Part shown: positions 17,672 to 26,650 of the stretch, one piece after another | Numbering within the stretch: position 1 is the first letter of the stretch | Layout: each line of letters starts with the position of its first letter | Origin: an uncultured Bacteroides sp. | Lineage (GTDB): Bacteria; Bacteroidota; Bacteroidia; Bacteroidales; Bacteroidaceae | DNA length: 51,300 bases | Assembly (NCBI GenBank): GCA_900766195.1 | Contig: CAAFUN010000019.1 | Coordinates: 1-51,300 of the forward strand | Reading direction: 5' to 3' | The notes under the pieces: generated by a model | What the model saw: the letters and a program-made list of their open reading frames with translations, nothing else | Told to the model about the DNA's origin: nothing | Databases searched by the model: none | Program-made: the position numbers and the translations under genes

Positions 17672-19069
17672 ATGAAATTTTACTATTACGTATTATATAT
17701 GATTTTACTCTTATTTCTACTTGCTTCATGTAAGGTAGGAAAAGACTATCAACGCCCTGAACTCAATTTGCCGGACACATACAAAGAAGATGTGGGCACA
17801 ATGAGTCAACAAGATAGCGTCATTTATCCGGCAAAGTCATTCTTTAAGAATCCGGAGCTATTGTCATTGTTGGACACTGCTCTCGCTAAAAATAGTAATT
17901 TGCTCTTAGCTGTCAAGAATATAGATATTGCAGGATCTATACTAGGGACTACTAAACTCAATTACTTGCCCGATCTGGTAGCACAAATCAACGGAAGTTA
18001 TTCTCGGCAATCCAAGAATAGCGCTGGTGTACAAGCGGGTGGGGGACGCGAAGTGAAAGACTATAACTTGTCTGTCGGCATGACATGGGATATTGATATT
18101 TGGGGTAAGATAAGGCGTGAGAAAGAGGAAGCTTTGGCCAATTATTTGCAATCGCATGAGGCGCGAAAGGCTGTGCAAACTAGACTGGTGGCCGATGTGG
18201 CAAAAGGATATTATAATCTGTTGATGCTGGATGATCAACACAAGATTGCTGCGGAAAGTAAAGACTTGAGCGAAAGAACACTTAAAATTGTCAAGTTGCA
18301 ATATGAAGTAGGCGAAGCTTCAGCCATTGGTGTGCAGCAAGTAGAAGCGCAGTTGGAACAAAACAAAGTGCTACTTTCTCAAATAGAGAATAGTATCAGC
18401 ATTCAAGAAAATGCATTGAGTCTGCTTTGTGGAAATTATGCTAAAGCCATTAAACGTACTCGTATAGAGAATGAGTTTGAACATATACCCGTAGGAGGAT
18501 ATCCGGTAGCCTTGCTCGCCAATCGTCCCGATGTAAGAGTGACGGAGCTAGCACTCAAAGCCGCAAACGCTAAGGTGGGTGTGGCATTAGCGCTAATGTA
18601 TCCATCGCTTACGGTCAACCCGTCCGGTGGGCTGAACAGTATGAAAGCTTCCAATTGGTTTTCTATTCCGGCCTCTTTGTTTGGTACAGTTGCGGGTGGT
18701 ATCACACAACCCTTATTTAATAAGGGCCGCCTGAAAGCCAACTATGAGCAAATGAAAATGGAGCGGGATAAGAGTGTCATTTCATTTCGGCAGTCGGTGT
18801 TAGAGGCTTATGCGCAGGTGTCGGATGCCATGAGAAACAAACAAGAACTGGAGAAACAGTATGTCTTTGCACTCAAACGTGAAGATATAATGAAAGAGAG
18901 CATAAAAGCTACGGATATATTGTTTCGTGCAGGCGAGGTGAATTACCTTGAAGTCATCAATGTACAGTCTAACTTTCTACAATCAAGTTTGCAGTCATCG
19001 CAAATCTTTACCGAGAAAATGCAAGCAAACATAGAGTTATACTATACTCTAGGTGGAGGATGGCAGTAA
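17672..19069 (+). CDS. RND efflux outer-membrane factor (NodT/OprM family lipoprotein)
   Basis: The protein forms the trimeric TolC-like exit duct. From ATG 17672 (13 nt after the pump stop) it is 465 residues long with a lipoprotein signal (LLLFLLASC, Cys 20). The NodT-type opening VGKDYQRPELNLPDTYK, two repeated outer-membrane efflux domains with long coiled coils (AVKNIDIAGSILGTTKLNYLPDL; LALKAANAKVGVALALMYPSL) and the family motif LLANRPDVRVTELAL follow. The frame is open further upstream into the pump gene, but those codons would lengthen the N-terminus past the signal peptide, so I reject the earlier start. The universal-stress gene follows 19 nt downstream. Confidence 0.93.
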   Translation: MKFYYYVLYMILLLFLLASCKVGKDYQRPELNLPDTYKEDVGTMSQQDSVIYPAKSFFKNPELLSLLDTALAKNSNLLLAVKNIDIAGSILGTTKLNYLPDLVAQINGSYSRQSKNSAGVQAGGGREVKDYNLSVGMTWDIDIWGKIRREKEEALANYLQSHEARKAVQTRLVADVAKGYYNLLMLDDQHKIAAESKDLSERTLKIVKLQYEVGEASAIGVQQVEAQLEQNKVLLSQIENSISIQENALSLLCGNYAKAIKRTRIENEFEHIPVGGYPVALLANRPDVRVTELALKAANAKVGVALALMYPSLTVNPSGGLNSMKASNWFSIPASLFGTVAGGITQPLFNKGRLKANYEQMKMERDKSVISFRQSVLEAYAQVSDAMRNKQELEKQYVFALKREDIMKESIKATDILFRAGEVNYLEVINVQSNFLQSSLQSSQIFTEKMQANIELYYTLGGGWQ

Positions 19070-19088
19070 ATCAATACCTTATATAATT

Positions 19089-20186
19089 ATGGACAAGTTT
19101 ATTTCAATAGCAATTCATACCAAAGACAAAGCGCTGATTCTAAAAGACGTTTTGGAAATGGAAGGAATAGAAGTTCGTACAGAGGAGGTAGTCTCTCCTT
19201 TGGATGATTCAATTATTGGTATAAAGGTTAGTGTGAAACATGCTGATTTATCAAAGGCGCTTAGTGTTATCGAAAGTCGTAACTTATTCAGTTATAGTGA
19301 TAACGATACGTTGGCAAAAGACGATAGGAAGAAACGTATATTAATTCCTGTTGATTTCTCGGAATATTCCATGCAAGCGTGCTCTTTTGCCTTCAATCTG
19401 GCAAAACACATGGATGCCAAGGTGAAAATAATACATATCTTTTTCAATCCGTTTTACCCTCAGAGATATACAAAACAACAGCCCGAAAAGGTGGAGCATG
19501 AGAGTATTGAAGAGAAAGTAAGATCTAACATTCAGACGTTATGTAATGAGATTGAGAGTAAAATTCAGTCAGGTGAATACCCTTCTATAAACTACTCTTT
19601 CCTTATAAAAGAAGGTTTGCCGGAAGAAGAAATAGCATTGTTTGCAGAGGATTATAAGCCAGAGGTGATTATTATGGGAACACGTGGAAAGGGAGAAAAA
19701 GAGGGAGATCTTATTGGAAGTGTCACAGCTAATGTGATTGAGATGACCCGCTTTCCTATCATAGCTATACCTCACAATACCGCCTTTACTACAATTGATG
19801 GTGTGCAGACAATATCCTTTTTGACTAATTTTAGTCAGCGGGATCTTTTAGCTTTCGATAAAATGACGCGGATATTACATGGATATGATTTTGCATTTGA
19901 AATAGCCCATGTAGCTACAAATGAGAAAGAGAAATGGGAGGAAAGCAGAAAAGCAAAAGTTGCGGATTATTTTATGTCCAAGTATCCTGATTTGAGAATA
20001 CGATTTAGGCAAATTGAGACTGACGATTTCTTGACCGGGTTGGATGCCTATATACAGAATGAACAGGTTGATCTGCTGGCTCTGACCACTAGTAAACGGA
20101 ACATCTTTATGCGCATGTTTAGACCAAGTATTTCTAGAAAAATGCTATATCATTCAAGTACTCCTCTGTTTATTCTTAGAGGATAA
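19089..20186 (+). CDS. Universal stress protein with N-terminal accessory domain
   Basis: The 365-residue cytoplasmic protein starts at ATG 19089, 19 nt after the outer-membrane-factor stop. Residues 1-75 form a small alpha/beta domain (FISIAIHTKDKALILKDVLEMEGIEV...) resembling putative signal-transducing domains of the DUF2007 kind; that match is tentative. Residues 82-228 are a UspA domain (RILIPVDFSEYS...) with an intact ATP-binding motif G2xG9xG(S/T): G197, G200, G210, S211. Residues of about 235-365 are a second, more degenerate Usp domain lacking that motif. Tandem UspA proteins act in stress or dormancy signalling. Tight spacing suggests co-transcription with the efflux pump; a role in stress-linked efflux is inference. 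Confidence 0.85.
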   Translation: MDKFISIAIHTKDKALILKDVLEMEGIEVRTEEVVSPLDDSIIGIKVSVKHADLSKALSVIESRNLFSYSDNDTLAKDDRKKRILIPVDFSEYSMQACSFAFNLAKHMDAKVKIIHIFFNPFYPQRYTKQQPEKVEHESIEEKVRSNIQTLCNEIESKIQSGEYPSINYSFLIKEGLPEEEIALFAEDYKPEVIIMGTRGKGEKEGDLIGSVTANVIEMTRFPIIAIPHNTAFTTIDGVQTISFLTNFSQRDLLAFDKMTRILHGYDFAFEIAHVATNEKEKWEESRKAKVADYFMSKYPDLRIRFRQIETDDFLTGLDAYIQNEQVDLLALTTSKRNIFMRMFRPSISRKMLYHSSTPLFILRG

Positions 20187-20240
20187 GTTTTGTAATGTTG
20201 ATATTTCTTGTTAGTGTGACTTCTGTTTAACCTTAAAGTG

Positions 20241-20999
20241 ATGGATATGAAAATTTTAATCATTGAAGATGAAAAACATAATGCTTCTCGCTTGCAACGC
20301 TTGTTGTTGGAAATTGATTCAACTATTGAAATTGTTGAAATCTTAGCGACTGTCAAAGATAGTATTCTATGGTTCAAAAATAATTCAGAACCCGACGTGG
20401 CACTTATGGATATTAGGCTCTCGGATGGTTTAAGCTTTGATATTTTTGACAGAGTAAAGATTGCTTGCCCGATAATCTTCACAACAAGCTATGATGAATA
20501 TGCTGTGAGAGCGTTCAAAGTAAATAGCGTTGATTATTTATTAAAGCCGATTGAGAAAGAAGAACTTCAAGAAGCCCTAAACAAGGTCAGCTACATTAAG
20601 AAAAGAGCAATATCTGATATCGACCAACTTATAAAGCTATTTCAGGAACAGAAGAAAATTTATCGCAAGCGATTCCTAATACCTAAATACAATGCTTATA
20701 AGACTATTCTTGTTGATGATATCTGCTGTTTCTTCTCTGAACTAAAGACAACTTATTTAGTGACCAATGGGGATGAGAAAATAGTGATACAACAAACTCT
20801 GGAAGATTTGGAAGATGAATTAGATCCTAATTTATTTTTTAGGGCTAACAGACAGTATATCATACATGTGAATAGCATTCATCTGATTCAAAACGATACT
20901 AATGGAAAATTAAAAGTATTGCTAAAAAAAGGGCAATCGAATGGCATAATTGTTAGTAAAGATAAAGCCCCTTTATTAAAGAAGTGGCTGGATAGATAA
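20241..20999 (+). CDS. LytTR-family response regulator
   Basis: The 252-residue protein has a receiver domain at 4-120 with the phosphoacceptor D57 (VALMDIRL), the acidic pair near residues 10-11 (IIEDE), a conserved T/S in FTTSYDEYAVRAF and K in YLLKPIEKEE. A LytTR DNA-binding domain covers about 145-250 (RFLIPKYNAYKTILVDDICCFFSELKTTYLVT... FFRANRQYIIHVNSI). LytTR regulators bind direct repeats about two helical turns apart. ATG 20241 follows an in-frame GTG at 20238; ATG 20247 is also possible. It lies 54 nt after the universal-stress gene and 18 nt before an acetyltransferase. No sensor kinase is found in the window, so it is an orphan here. Confidence 0.92.
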   Translation: MDMKILIIEDEKHNASRLQRLLLEIDSTIEIVEILATVKDSILWFKNNSEPDVALMDIRLSDGLSFDIFDRVKIACPIIFTTSYDEYAVRAFKVNSVDYLLKPIEKEELQEALNKVSYIKKRAISDIDQLIKLFQEQKKIYRKRFLIPKYNAYKTILVDDICCFFSELKTTYLVTNGDEKIVIQQTLEDLEDELDPNLFFRANRQYIIHVNSIHLIQNDTNGKLKVLLKKGQSNGIIVSKDKAPLLKKWLDR

Positions 21000-21017
21000 T
21001 ATATAAAGGAAATAGAT

Positions 21018-21548
21018 ATGACAAACATTGAAACGGAAAGATTAATTATAAGAAACTTTCAAGAAAAGGATGCGGCTGATTTATTTGAATATCTCTCATG
21101 TCCACGTGTCAACTGTTTCTTGGATGAGAAGTTAGATTCATTTGATGAGGCTGTTGAAAATGTGAAGCAAAGAAGTCAAGATGAATTAGAACTAGCCGTC
21201 TGTTTAAAAGAAAGTGGAAAAGTGATTGGTAACCTTTTTGCTAGGAAAGAAGAACCGGATACTTACAGCGTAGGTTGGCAATTCAATAAGATCGTTGAGG
21301 GTAAAGGGTATGCTAGTGAAGCAGTAAGAGCATATTTGACCTATTTGTTTAAGGACAAAAATGCAAGAAGAATTTATGCATACGTAGAAGATACTAACTT
21401 GCGTTCTCAAAATCTTTGCGAGCGACTAGGTATGCGTAAAGAAGGATGCTTTAAAGAGTTTATTTCCTTTACGAATGATCAAAATGGAACACCACTGTAT
21501 GAAAATACGATGCAGTATGCCATTTTAAAGAAAGAATGGAGAGATTGA
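21018..21548 (+). CDS. GNAT family N-acetyltransferase (RimJ/RimL-like)
   Basis: The 176-residue cytoplasmic protein has the RimJ/RimL-type plan: an opening beta strand TERLIIRNFQEKDAADLFEYL, a substrate region, the acetyl-CoA loop region GWQFNKIVEGKGYASEAVRAYLTYLF (the Q/RxxGxG/A motif as EGKGYA), then RRIYAYVEDTNLRSQNLCERLGMRKEGCFKE, typical of the family's end. The acceptor may be a ribosomal protein N-terminus or a small molecule and cannot be read. It starts 18 nt after the LytTR gene and ends before a strong terminator, so it appears to be the last gene of the efflux-stress run. Confidence 0.88.
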   Translation: MTNIETERLIIRNFQEKDAADLFEYLSCPRVNCFLDEKLDSFDEAVENVKQRSQDELELAVCLKESGKVIGNLFARKEEPDTYSVGWQFNKIVEGKGYASEAVRAYLTYLFKDKNARRIYAYVEDTNLRSQNLCERLGMRKEGCFKEFISFTNDQNGTPLYENTMQYAILKKEWRD

Positions 21549-21570
21549 TTCTGTCAATAATATAGGCATA

Positions 21571-21603
21571 AAAAAGCAATCAAGAATAACCTGATTGCTT
21601 TTT
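21571..21603. terminator. Bidirectional intrinsic terminator
   Basis: AAAAAGCAATCA (21571-21582) pairs with TGATTGCTTTTT (21592-21603), a 12-bp perfect stem with a 9-nt loop. A-run and T-run flanks make it an intrinsic terminator in both directions. It separates the convergent acetyltransferase and MFS genes. Its sequence resembles the terminator next to tRNA-Lys at 40.85 kb. Confidence 0.9.
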
Positions 21604-21642
21604 CTTTATGAGCAAATCTAAAAGAAAATTTACAGGCTGTTC

Positions 21643-22800
21643 TTACTCATCCTTTATCTCTTTATATTTTACTCCCATAAAAGCCGCACACAACAGGACT
21701 ATGATAAGAGCTCCCCATTGATGACCTCCAACAATTTTAGTAGCTAGGCCCATTATTGGTGGGAAAATTGCACCTCCTACAAGCGCCATAATCATTAAAG
21801 CAGAAATGTCATTTTTTTTACGGGGTATTGCTTCAATAGCTTGTGAGAAGATGATGGCAAAAAGGTTGGAAATACCTAACCCCATAATCACGATACAAGC
21901 ATATATGAGAAAGGATGTTTGCAGGAAGATTAATGCTAATCCACCTAATGTAAGGAGAGAAACACTCACCAAATATAACTTTTGATTGGAATAACGTGCA
22001 AGGAGAAAGGCTCCAAGCAAGCAACCTCCAAGCCGGACAATTGCATAGACACTGGTAATAAAGTTGGCAACGTTGCTTTCTGCTCCGGTGCGTTCAATAA
22101 GTATCTTTGGAGCAGTTACATTGATGCCAACATCAATGCCAACCTGACAAATAATAGCTCCAAAACAAAAAAGTATTATTGGCTTTTTCAATAGTTCGAA
22201 CAAGTCTTTGAACCCTGATGGATCCTTGTCGCCACTTTCTTTTACTTCAGTCTTGTATAAGAAGTAAGTTATAAGAAGCGAGATCACTAAAAAGAGTAGA
22301 TATACCCAATGCCAGCTACCAAACAAATTTGCAGCTACTATTGCCAACAAAGGAATCAACATTGCGGGTATCTGCCCAACAAACTGTCCCAAAGTCAGCA
22401 TACTTGACATCTGGTGCTTTGGAGTTACATCAGTAACTAAGAGGTTTAATGATATTTGTAGCATGGTATTGGAAATTCCGAGCAGGGAAAGCGAAATAAC
22501 CATTGTTAAATAGCTATAATGAATTATGGGAATAACCATTGATAAACATGATAGTAAAAGTGCTACAAGAACAGTTTTACGGTGACCTAGTCTGTCCATC
22601 AGGTAGCCAGTGGGTACAGCTATAAGCAGAAACCAGATATAAATAGCTGATGCCAAGAGCGATCCCATTGAATCACTAAGGTTGAAATCATGTTGCACTG
22701 AGTTGCTGACTGAGCCTACCATAGCCACTATGCCCGAAACGAAAAAAGTCAGGATGATAGGAGTTAAAACCCGTATTTCCTGTTTATTACTTGCTTTCAT
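21643..22800 (-). CDS. MFS transporter, probable sugar permease
   Basis: The 385-residue inner-membrane protein has about 12 membrane segments and the MFS loop 2-3 signature GYLMDRLGHRKTVL, with a long central loop (KTEVKESGDKDPSGFKDLFELLKKP). It belongs to the MFS_1 type. It ends 49 bp before the shared terminator and starts 14 nt after the stop of a GH32 fructosidase on the same strand, so the two are almost certainly co-transcribed. That pairing suggests uptake of sucrose, short fructo-oligosaccharides or fructose. Substrate is inferred from context only. Confidence 0.85.
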   Translation of the reverse strand: MKASNKQEIRVLTPIILTFFVSGIVAMVGSVSNSVQHDFNLSDSMGSLLASAIYIWFLLIAVPTGYLMDRLGHRKTVLVALLLSCLSMVIPIIHYSYLTMVISLSLLGISNTMLQISLNLLVTDVTPKHQMSSMLTLGQFVGQIPAMLIPLLAIVAANLFGSWHWVYLLFLVISLLITYFLYKTEVKESGDKDPSGFKDLFELLKKPIILFCFGAIICQVGIDVGINVTAPKILIERTGAESNVANFITSVYAIVRLGGCLLGAFLLARYSNQKLYLVSVSLLTLGGLALIFLQTSFLIYACIVIMGLGISNLFAIIFSQAIEAIPRKKNDISALMIMALVGGAIFPPIMGLATKIVGGHQWGALIIVLLCAAFMGVKYKEIKDE

Positions 22801-22814
22801 AATTATTTCTTCTT

Positions 22815-24566
22815 TTATTGGATATTATTAATTTCTATTTCATTCAACTGGAGTGCACTAACAGTGTAAATACCACCTTTGCTGAAAAAACGAATATGGT
22901 TATAAGGCTCTTGGGGAAATACCAGATTGGTCATCGCGAACTTACCTCCATTGCCGAAAATGTCTATGCTACACCTATCTACTAGAATAAGAAGTGAGAT
23001 GGTTTCGCAACCCCCATATAGAGGTGAAATAGTATTATTTGTAAAGGTATCAGAAGGATCAAAATCTGTTAGCCCGCTTTTACTTCTGTTCATTCTGAAC
23101 TCTCGTTCATGAATATCTATAGTGAAAATAACAGCTTCGTCTTTGTCATTGAACAGTTCTATTCCTACAGTGTCAGCTTCACCACATAGCAGTTCTATCT
23201 CTAAACTATAAGCAGGAGTGCTATTAGGGAAGATATCTTTCATCTCATACTCTCTGTTGACGACAATGTTTTCGAGAAACTTTCTTTTTCTCGAAAACGC
23301 ATTCAGCTCTGTAACAGGTGTACTTTTGAGGTAAACTTCATTATTCTCTCTGAATAATATAAGGTCTCTGGGAATAGAGTTGGCACTTCTGAATTGCTGC
23401 GTAGGTAATTGATTGGCGTATTGCCAGTTGCTCATCCATCCTAGAGCTATTGCTCTATTGTCAGGAGCGTTGGACCAAGTAACTGTGGCATAAAAATCTT
23501 TTCCAAAGTCCATCCACTTTGTTTTTAGTGGAGAGTCATTCACAAAAGTATTACCGTCAAATCGGCCTACAAAGTATTGAGTTGCAGACCCCCCGAATGG
23601 TCCGCCCGGATTAATGTTGCAAATTAAAACCCAACGATTCTCCGATTCGTCCTCTATTGGCAACTGCACCAAATCAGGACATTCCCAAACTCCACCATGT
23701 GCTCCTTCATTTTCGCCAAAAGAACTTTCATATTGCCAGTTTAAGAGATTGAGGGAGGAGTAAATTTCCATATGCTGGTCTACTGCAAGGAGCATAATCC
23801 ATTTTTTTGTCTCTTTGTGCCAAAAGACTTTAGGGTCTCTAAAATCTGTAATAGTTGATGTTAAAATTGGATTGTTCTTGTATTTAATAAATGTCTTACC
23901 GTCATCTAAACTATAAGCCAGGCATTGCATTTGTCCTATGCCGGCATTAGTATAAAAAGCAATGATAGCATCTTTGCCAAAACCGGCATCATTATATTTA
24001 TCAACAATAGCACTACCGCTAAATATTTCGCCAAGACCATCCCGTTGCAGTACCACTGGCTCGTGAGTCCATTTAATCAGATCTTTGGAAGTAGCGTGTC
24101 CCCAGCTCATATTTTCCCAAGTAGAGCCATACGGATTGTATTGAAAATACAAATGATATACACCATCCTTATAAAACATACCATTTGGATCATTCATCCA
24201 GCCATATTCTGGACTAAAATGGAATATAGGTCTGAATCTTTCCCTGTTTGCCCTATCATACTTGTCTGCTTCTTCTATAGACTCCCAGCAAGCCGAGTTT
24301 TCTTCTATCCCGTCGAAGAATATAGAAATATGTTCTCCTAAATATTCTGAAATATCAAAGGGGACATAATATTCAGTCTGGTTTTTTGCCAAACGTACTT
24401 TTAATTGTTTATGCAATTCGTTATTAACAACTAAAGTCATATTTACCAGGCTTGCCTTATCTTCTATAGGGAGTAATAGATATTTCATCGATACTTTCCC
24501 TTTTAAGAAGTATTTATTCTTTCCTATACAAGAGACTTCGAACTTAGTGTTTTTGATCTTAATCAT
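22815..24566 (-). CDS. Glycoside hydrolase family 32 (fructosidase), cytoplasmic type
   Basis: The 583-residue enzyme should hydrolyse beta-fructosyl linkages (sucrose, fructo-oligosaccharides, inulin or levan ends). All three catalytic signatures are intact: nucleophile D126 in WMNDPNG, transition-state stabiliser D244 in FRDP, and acid/base E295 in ECPD. The five-bladed propeller is followed by the C-terminal beta-sandwich (VDRCSIDIFGNGG). Residues 1-105 form an extra N-terminal beta domain of the sort seen in front of Bacteroides GH32 enzymes (possibly DUF4980). No signal peptide is seen, so it acts in the cytoplasm on imported sugar, matching the MFS gene 14 nt downstream. The ORF start at 24566 has no clear alternative. 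Confidence 0.93.
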   Translation of the reverse strand: MIKIKNTKFEVSCIGKNKYFLKGKVSMKYLLLPIEDKASLVNMTLVVNNELHKQLKVRLAKNQTEYYVPFDISEYLGEHISIFFDGIEENSACWESIEEADKYDRANRERFRPIFHFSPEYGWMNDPNGMFYKDGVYHLYFQYNPYGSTWENMSWGHATSKDLIKWTHEPVVLQRDGLGEIFSGSAIVDKYNDAGFGKDAIIAFYTNAGIGQMQCLAYSLDDGKTFIKYKNNPILTSTITDFRDPKVFWHKETKKWIMLLAVDQHMEIYSSLNLLNWQYESSFGENEGAHGGVWECPDLVQLPIEDESENRWVLICNINPGGPFGGSATQYFVGRFDGNTFVNDSPLKTKWMDFGKDFYATVTWSNAPDNRAIALGWMSNWQYANQLPTQQFRSANSIPRDLILFRENNEVYLKSTPVTELNAFSRKRKFLENIVVNREYEMKDIFPNSTPAYSLEIELLCGEADTVGIELFNDKDEAVIFTIDIHEREFRMNRSKSGLTDFDPSDTFTNNTISPLYGGCETISLLILVDRCSIDIFGNGGKFAMTNLVFPQEPYNHIRFFSKGGIYTVSALQLNEIEINNIQ

Positions 24567-24711
24567 AATTGGCGAATTTATTTTTTCTATTATTAGCTAA
24601 GGTAAAAAAACATTAGATTAAATGATATCGAGACTAATATTTTTTTTATAAACTGGTGGTTTCTCCATTAACTTTCCGTCTGATTTTTTATCAAGAAAAT
24701 ATAATGCAGGT

Positions 24712-26055
24712 CTAGAAGATAGAATAGGCTAGTCCTACATGAAAATTACTTCCTGGATATTTATCGTTTATATTCTTATTTTTTTCTGTAAATCGCATTA
24801 AATTATAAGAAAGTCCATATTCACCAAATACTTTCAACTGTGCAGAGATGAAATAATATCCTTTAATCGCTATAGCCGTATTGCTAGTTAAAGTATTCTC
24901 TCTTTCTGTTTTATCTCCAAGTGGCGTATGGTTCCAAAAGAAGTTTTGGTTGATTTGTCCTTTTATATACGTTCGGGTATCAACAAAGCACCCCATCCCA
25001 AACTCACCATACAGATAAGTTACAAACTGATTAACACCTACAGTTCTCCATCTGTAAAGTCCATCCCGCATACCCACATTGTATGTGCGCTGCCATTTTA
25101 AGCTCAGAGGTTTTTCATTTGTGTAATCAAGATACAAAGTACCACCCCATTTTGTGTCAACATCGTTACTTCTTGTGTGATAATTCTCTTGATAGCTCGT
25201 ATTATTTTGCATAAAAATATAAGTAGGCGCTAATCCGAATTTAAAGCGATGACCTGCATTCCTAGGCTCTAAATCTCCATTTTGCCAGAAATCGTTGAGA
25301 GTAAAGAAATAATCTGCAGTGTTGACTGTATCTATATAATGTTGGCTTATCAAATAGTTATTAATAAAGGTCAATTCATCTATTGTCTTTTCTCGGGCAT
25401 CAAAGTGACGTTTATTTTTTATTATAGAAATTTGATGTGCTAGCTCATTAATTTCTCCAGAATCTAATACTTTTTTTAGTAATTTTTTGTCATATAGTGC
25501 TTGCAGAATATAAACAGCTTGTCTTGCATCTGTTACATTTTCGATACGTCCTTTACCGATGCCGAAGTCTATCTCCAATTCTGTCTTGAAAAAATTATTC
25601 TTTTGATTGTAATATTCTGTCGATGCCATTTTATTCTTAGAAAAACGATAGCCTGCATTTATGCGGGGTGATATTTCGATAAAGCGTTCAGAATCTATAT
25701 AATAATGTGCCTTTTGATCAAAAAGTAAACCTACATTATACTCCCTCGATTTTTGGTTATTAATACTATCAAATCTTATTTGAGATATATTTGTAGTAAT
25801 ACCGACATTTAAGGTCTCTTGGACCTTTCGCGAGAGCTTTGTTTTGTTAAAAGAAAATCCGAGAGTCCCGTTAAAATTGTTATTCGACGTTGTAGGATTA
25901 CTGTAAAACTGTCCTGACGAATTAAATTTAATGTCCAGCGATTTCCTTTGATAGTCGGGGTTAGTGTAACTATTGAGGTTGTAATTTTTGTATTGAGCTT
26001 GTAGTTTTATAGCTACAATAAGGAATAGCAAAAATATAATTTTAAATCTGGGCAT
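24712..26055 (-). CDS. Putative outer-membrane beta-barrel protein, unknown function
   Basis: From ATG 26055 the protein has 447 residues and begins with a signal peptide (MPRFKIIFLLFLIVAIKLQAQ). The open frame extends 42 codons upstream, but that extension would bury the signal peptide, so the internal start is preferred. The rest shows alternating aromatic/polar strands (FNGTLGFSFNKTKLS, INAGYRFSKNK, WGGTLYLDYTNEKPLSLKWQRTYNVGM) and ends FHVGLAYSIF with a terminal Phe, the usual mark of a BAM-inserted barrel. A central helical insert lies at about 170-260. I do not recognise a family. It lies upstream of, and in the same direction as, the GH32 gene with a 145-bp gap; a shared role in sugar handling is possible but unsupported. 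Confidence 0.75.
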   Translation of the reverse strand: MPRFKIIFLLFLIVAIKLQAQYKNYNLNSYTNPDYQRKSLDIKFNSSGQFYSNPTTSNNNFNGTLGFSFNKTKLSRKVQETLNVGITTNISQIRFDSINNQKSREYNVGLLFDQKAHYYIDSERFIEISPRINAGYRFSKNKMASTEYYNQKNNFFKTELEIDFGIGKGRIENVTDARQAVYILQALYDKKLLKKVLDSGEINELAHQISIIKNKRHFDAREKTIDELTFINNYLISQHYIDTVNTADYFFTLNDFWQNGDLEPRNAGHRFKFGLAPTYIFMQNNTSYQENYHTRSNDVDTKWGGTLYLDYTNEKPLSLKWQRTYNVGMRDGLYRWRTVGVNQFVTYLYGEFGMGCFVDTRTYIKGQINQNFFWNHTPLGDKTERENTLTSNTAIAIKGYYFISAQLKVFGEYGLSYNLMRFTEKNKNINDKYPGSNFHVGLAYSIF

Positions 26056-26560
26056 ATTAGAGTCTGATGAAATTTTATTCAACGATAATTTTATAATGGA
26101 TAAATTTAACTGTTTGCTCAGCAAAATCAAGGATGAGTTTGCGAGTTTAGTAAAGCCCTCTGTCAATATTGAACAGAACAAAAGTTCCCTTTTCTACTCT
26201 TTTCCCTTTAAGGAGTCTAGAGCCTTGTTTTTTTAGCCACAGATAATCACTTGTAAATACAATTAACCCCCGTGATGCATTTAGACTGATGCAAGAAAGG
26301 ACTTCTCATTATCAAATGAGTGATTAAACATAGCGGATAATTCCACCCGAAATTACAAAAAAAATATTAAAAATGTTACAAATGAATAGTTTAAATTATT
26401 TGATCATTTATTTTAGAGTCGATAATTATTCGTATAGATGAGTTATAATCAGATGATTGATGATATTTGCTTTTATATGGATAAGAAAATTTGTAATAAT
26501 ATTCATATTAGAAACTTCTTCTTTTATTATATTCCGAAGAATGATGGCTCTAATAAAAAT
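26056..26560. other. Intergenic region between barrel gene and PUL terminator
   Basis: About 500 bases of AT-rich DNA without a convincing gene. It should contain the barrel gene's promoter (minus strand), but I found no TAnnTTTG box paired with a TTG at 19-21 nt. A short palindrome-like GGAGTCTAGAGCC lies near 26213-26225. No RNA gene or mobile-element trace is visible. Confidence 0.45.
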
Positions 26561-26585
26561 AGGCTGTAGTTTAAAACTACAGCCT
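26561..26585 (-). terminator. Terminator closing the GH3/M60 gene cluster
   Basis: AGGCTGTAGTTT and AAACTACAGCCT form a 12-bp perfect stem around a single central base. On the minus strand it is followed directly by ATTTTTATT. It lies 66 bp after the last GH3 stop, so it ends the polysaccharide-utilization transcript and separates it from the GH32 cluster. Confidence 0.9.
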
Positions 26586-26650
26586 CGAAAAATATCATAG
26601 AGTTTGATTATAGTTCGTTCTATAGAACTTTATTTTAGGAATATCACTAT

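Noticed and set aside
26056..26181. Upstream start for the barrel protein
   Set aside because: It would put 42 residues ahead of an otherwise ideal signal peptide.
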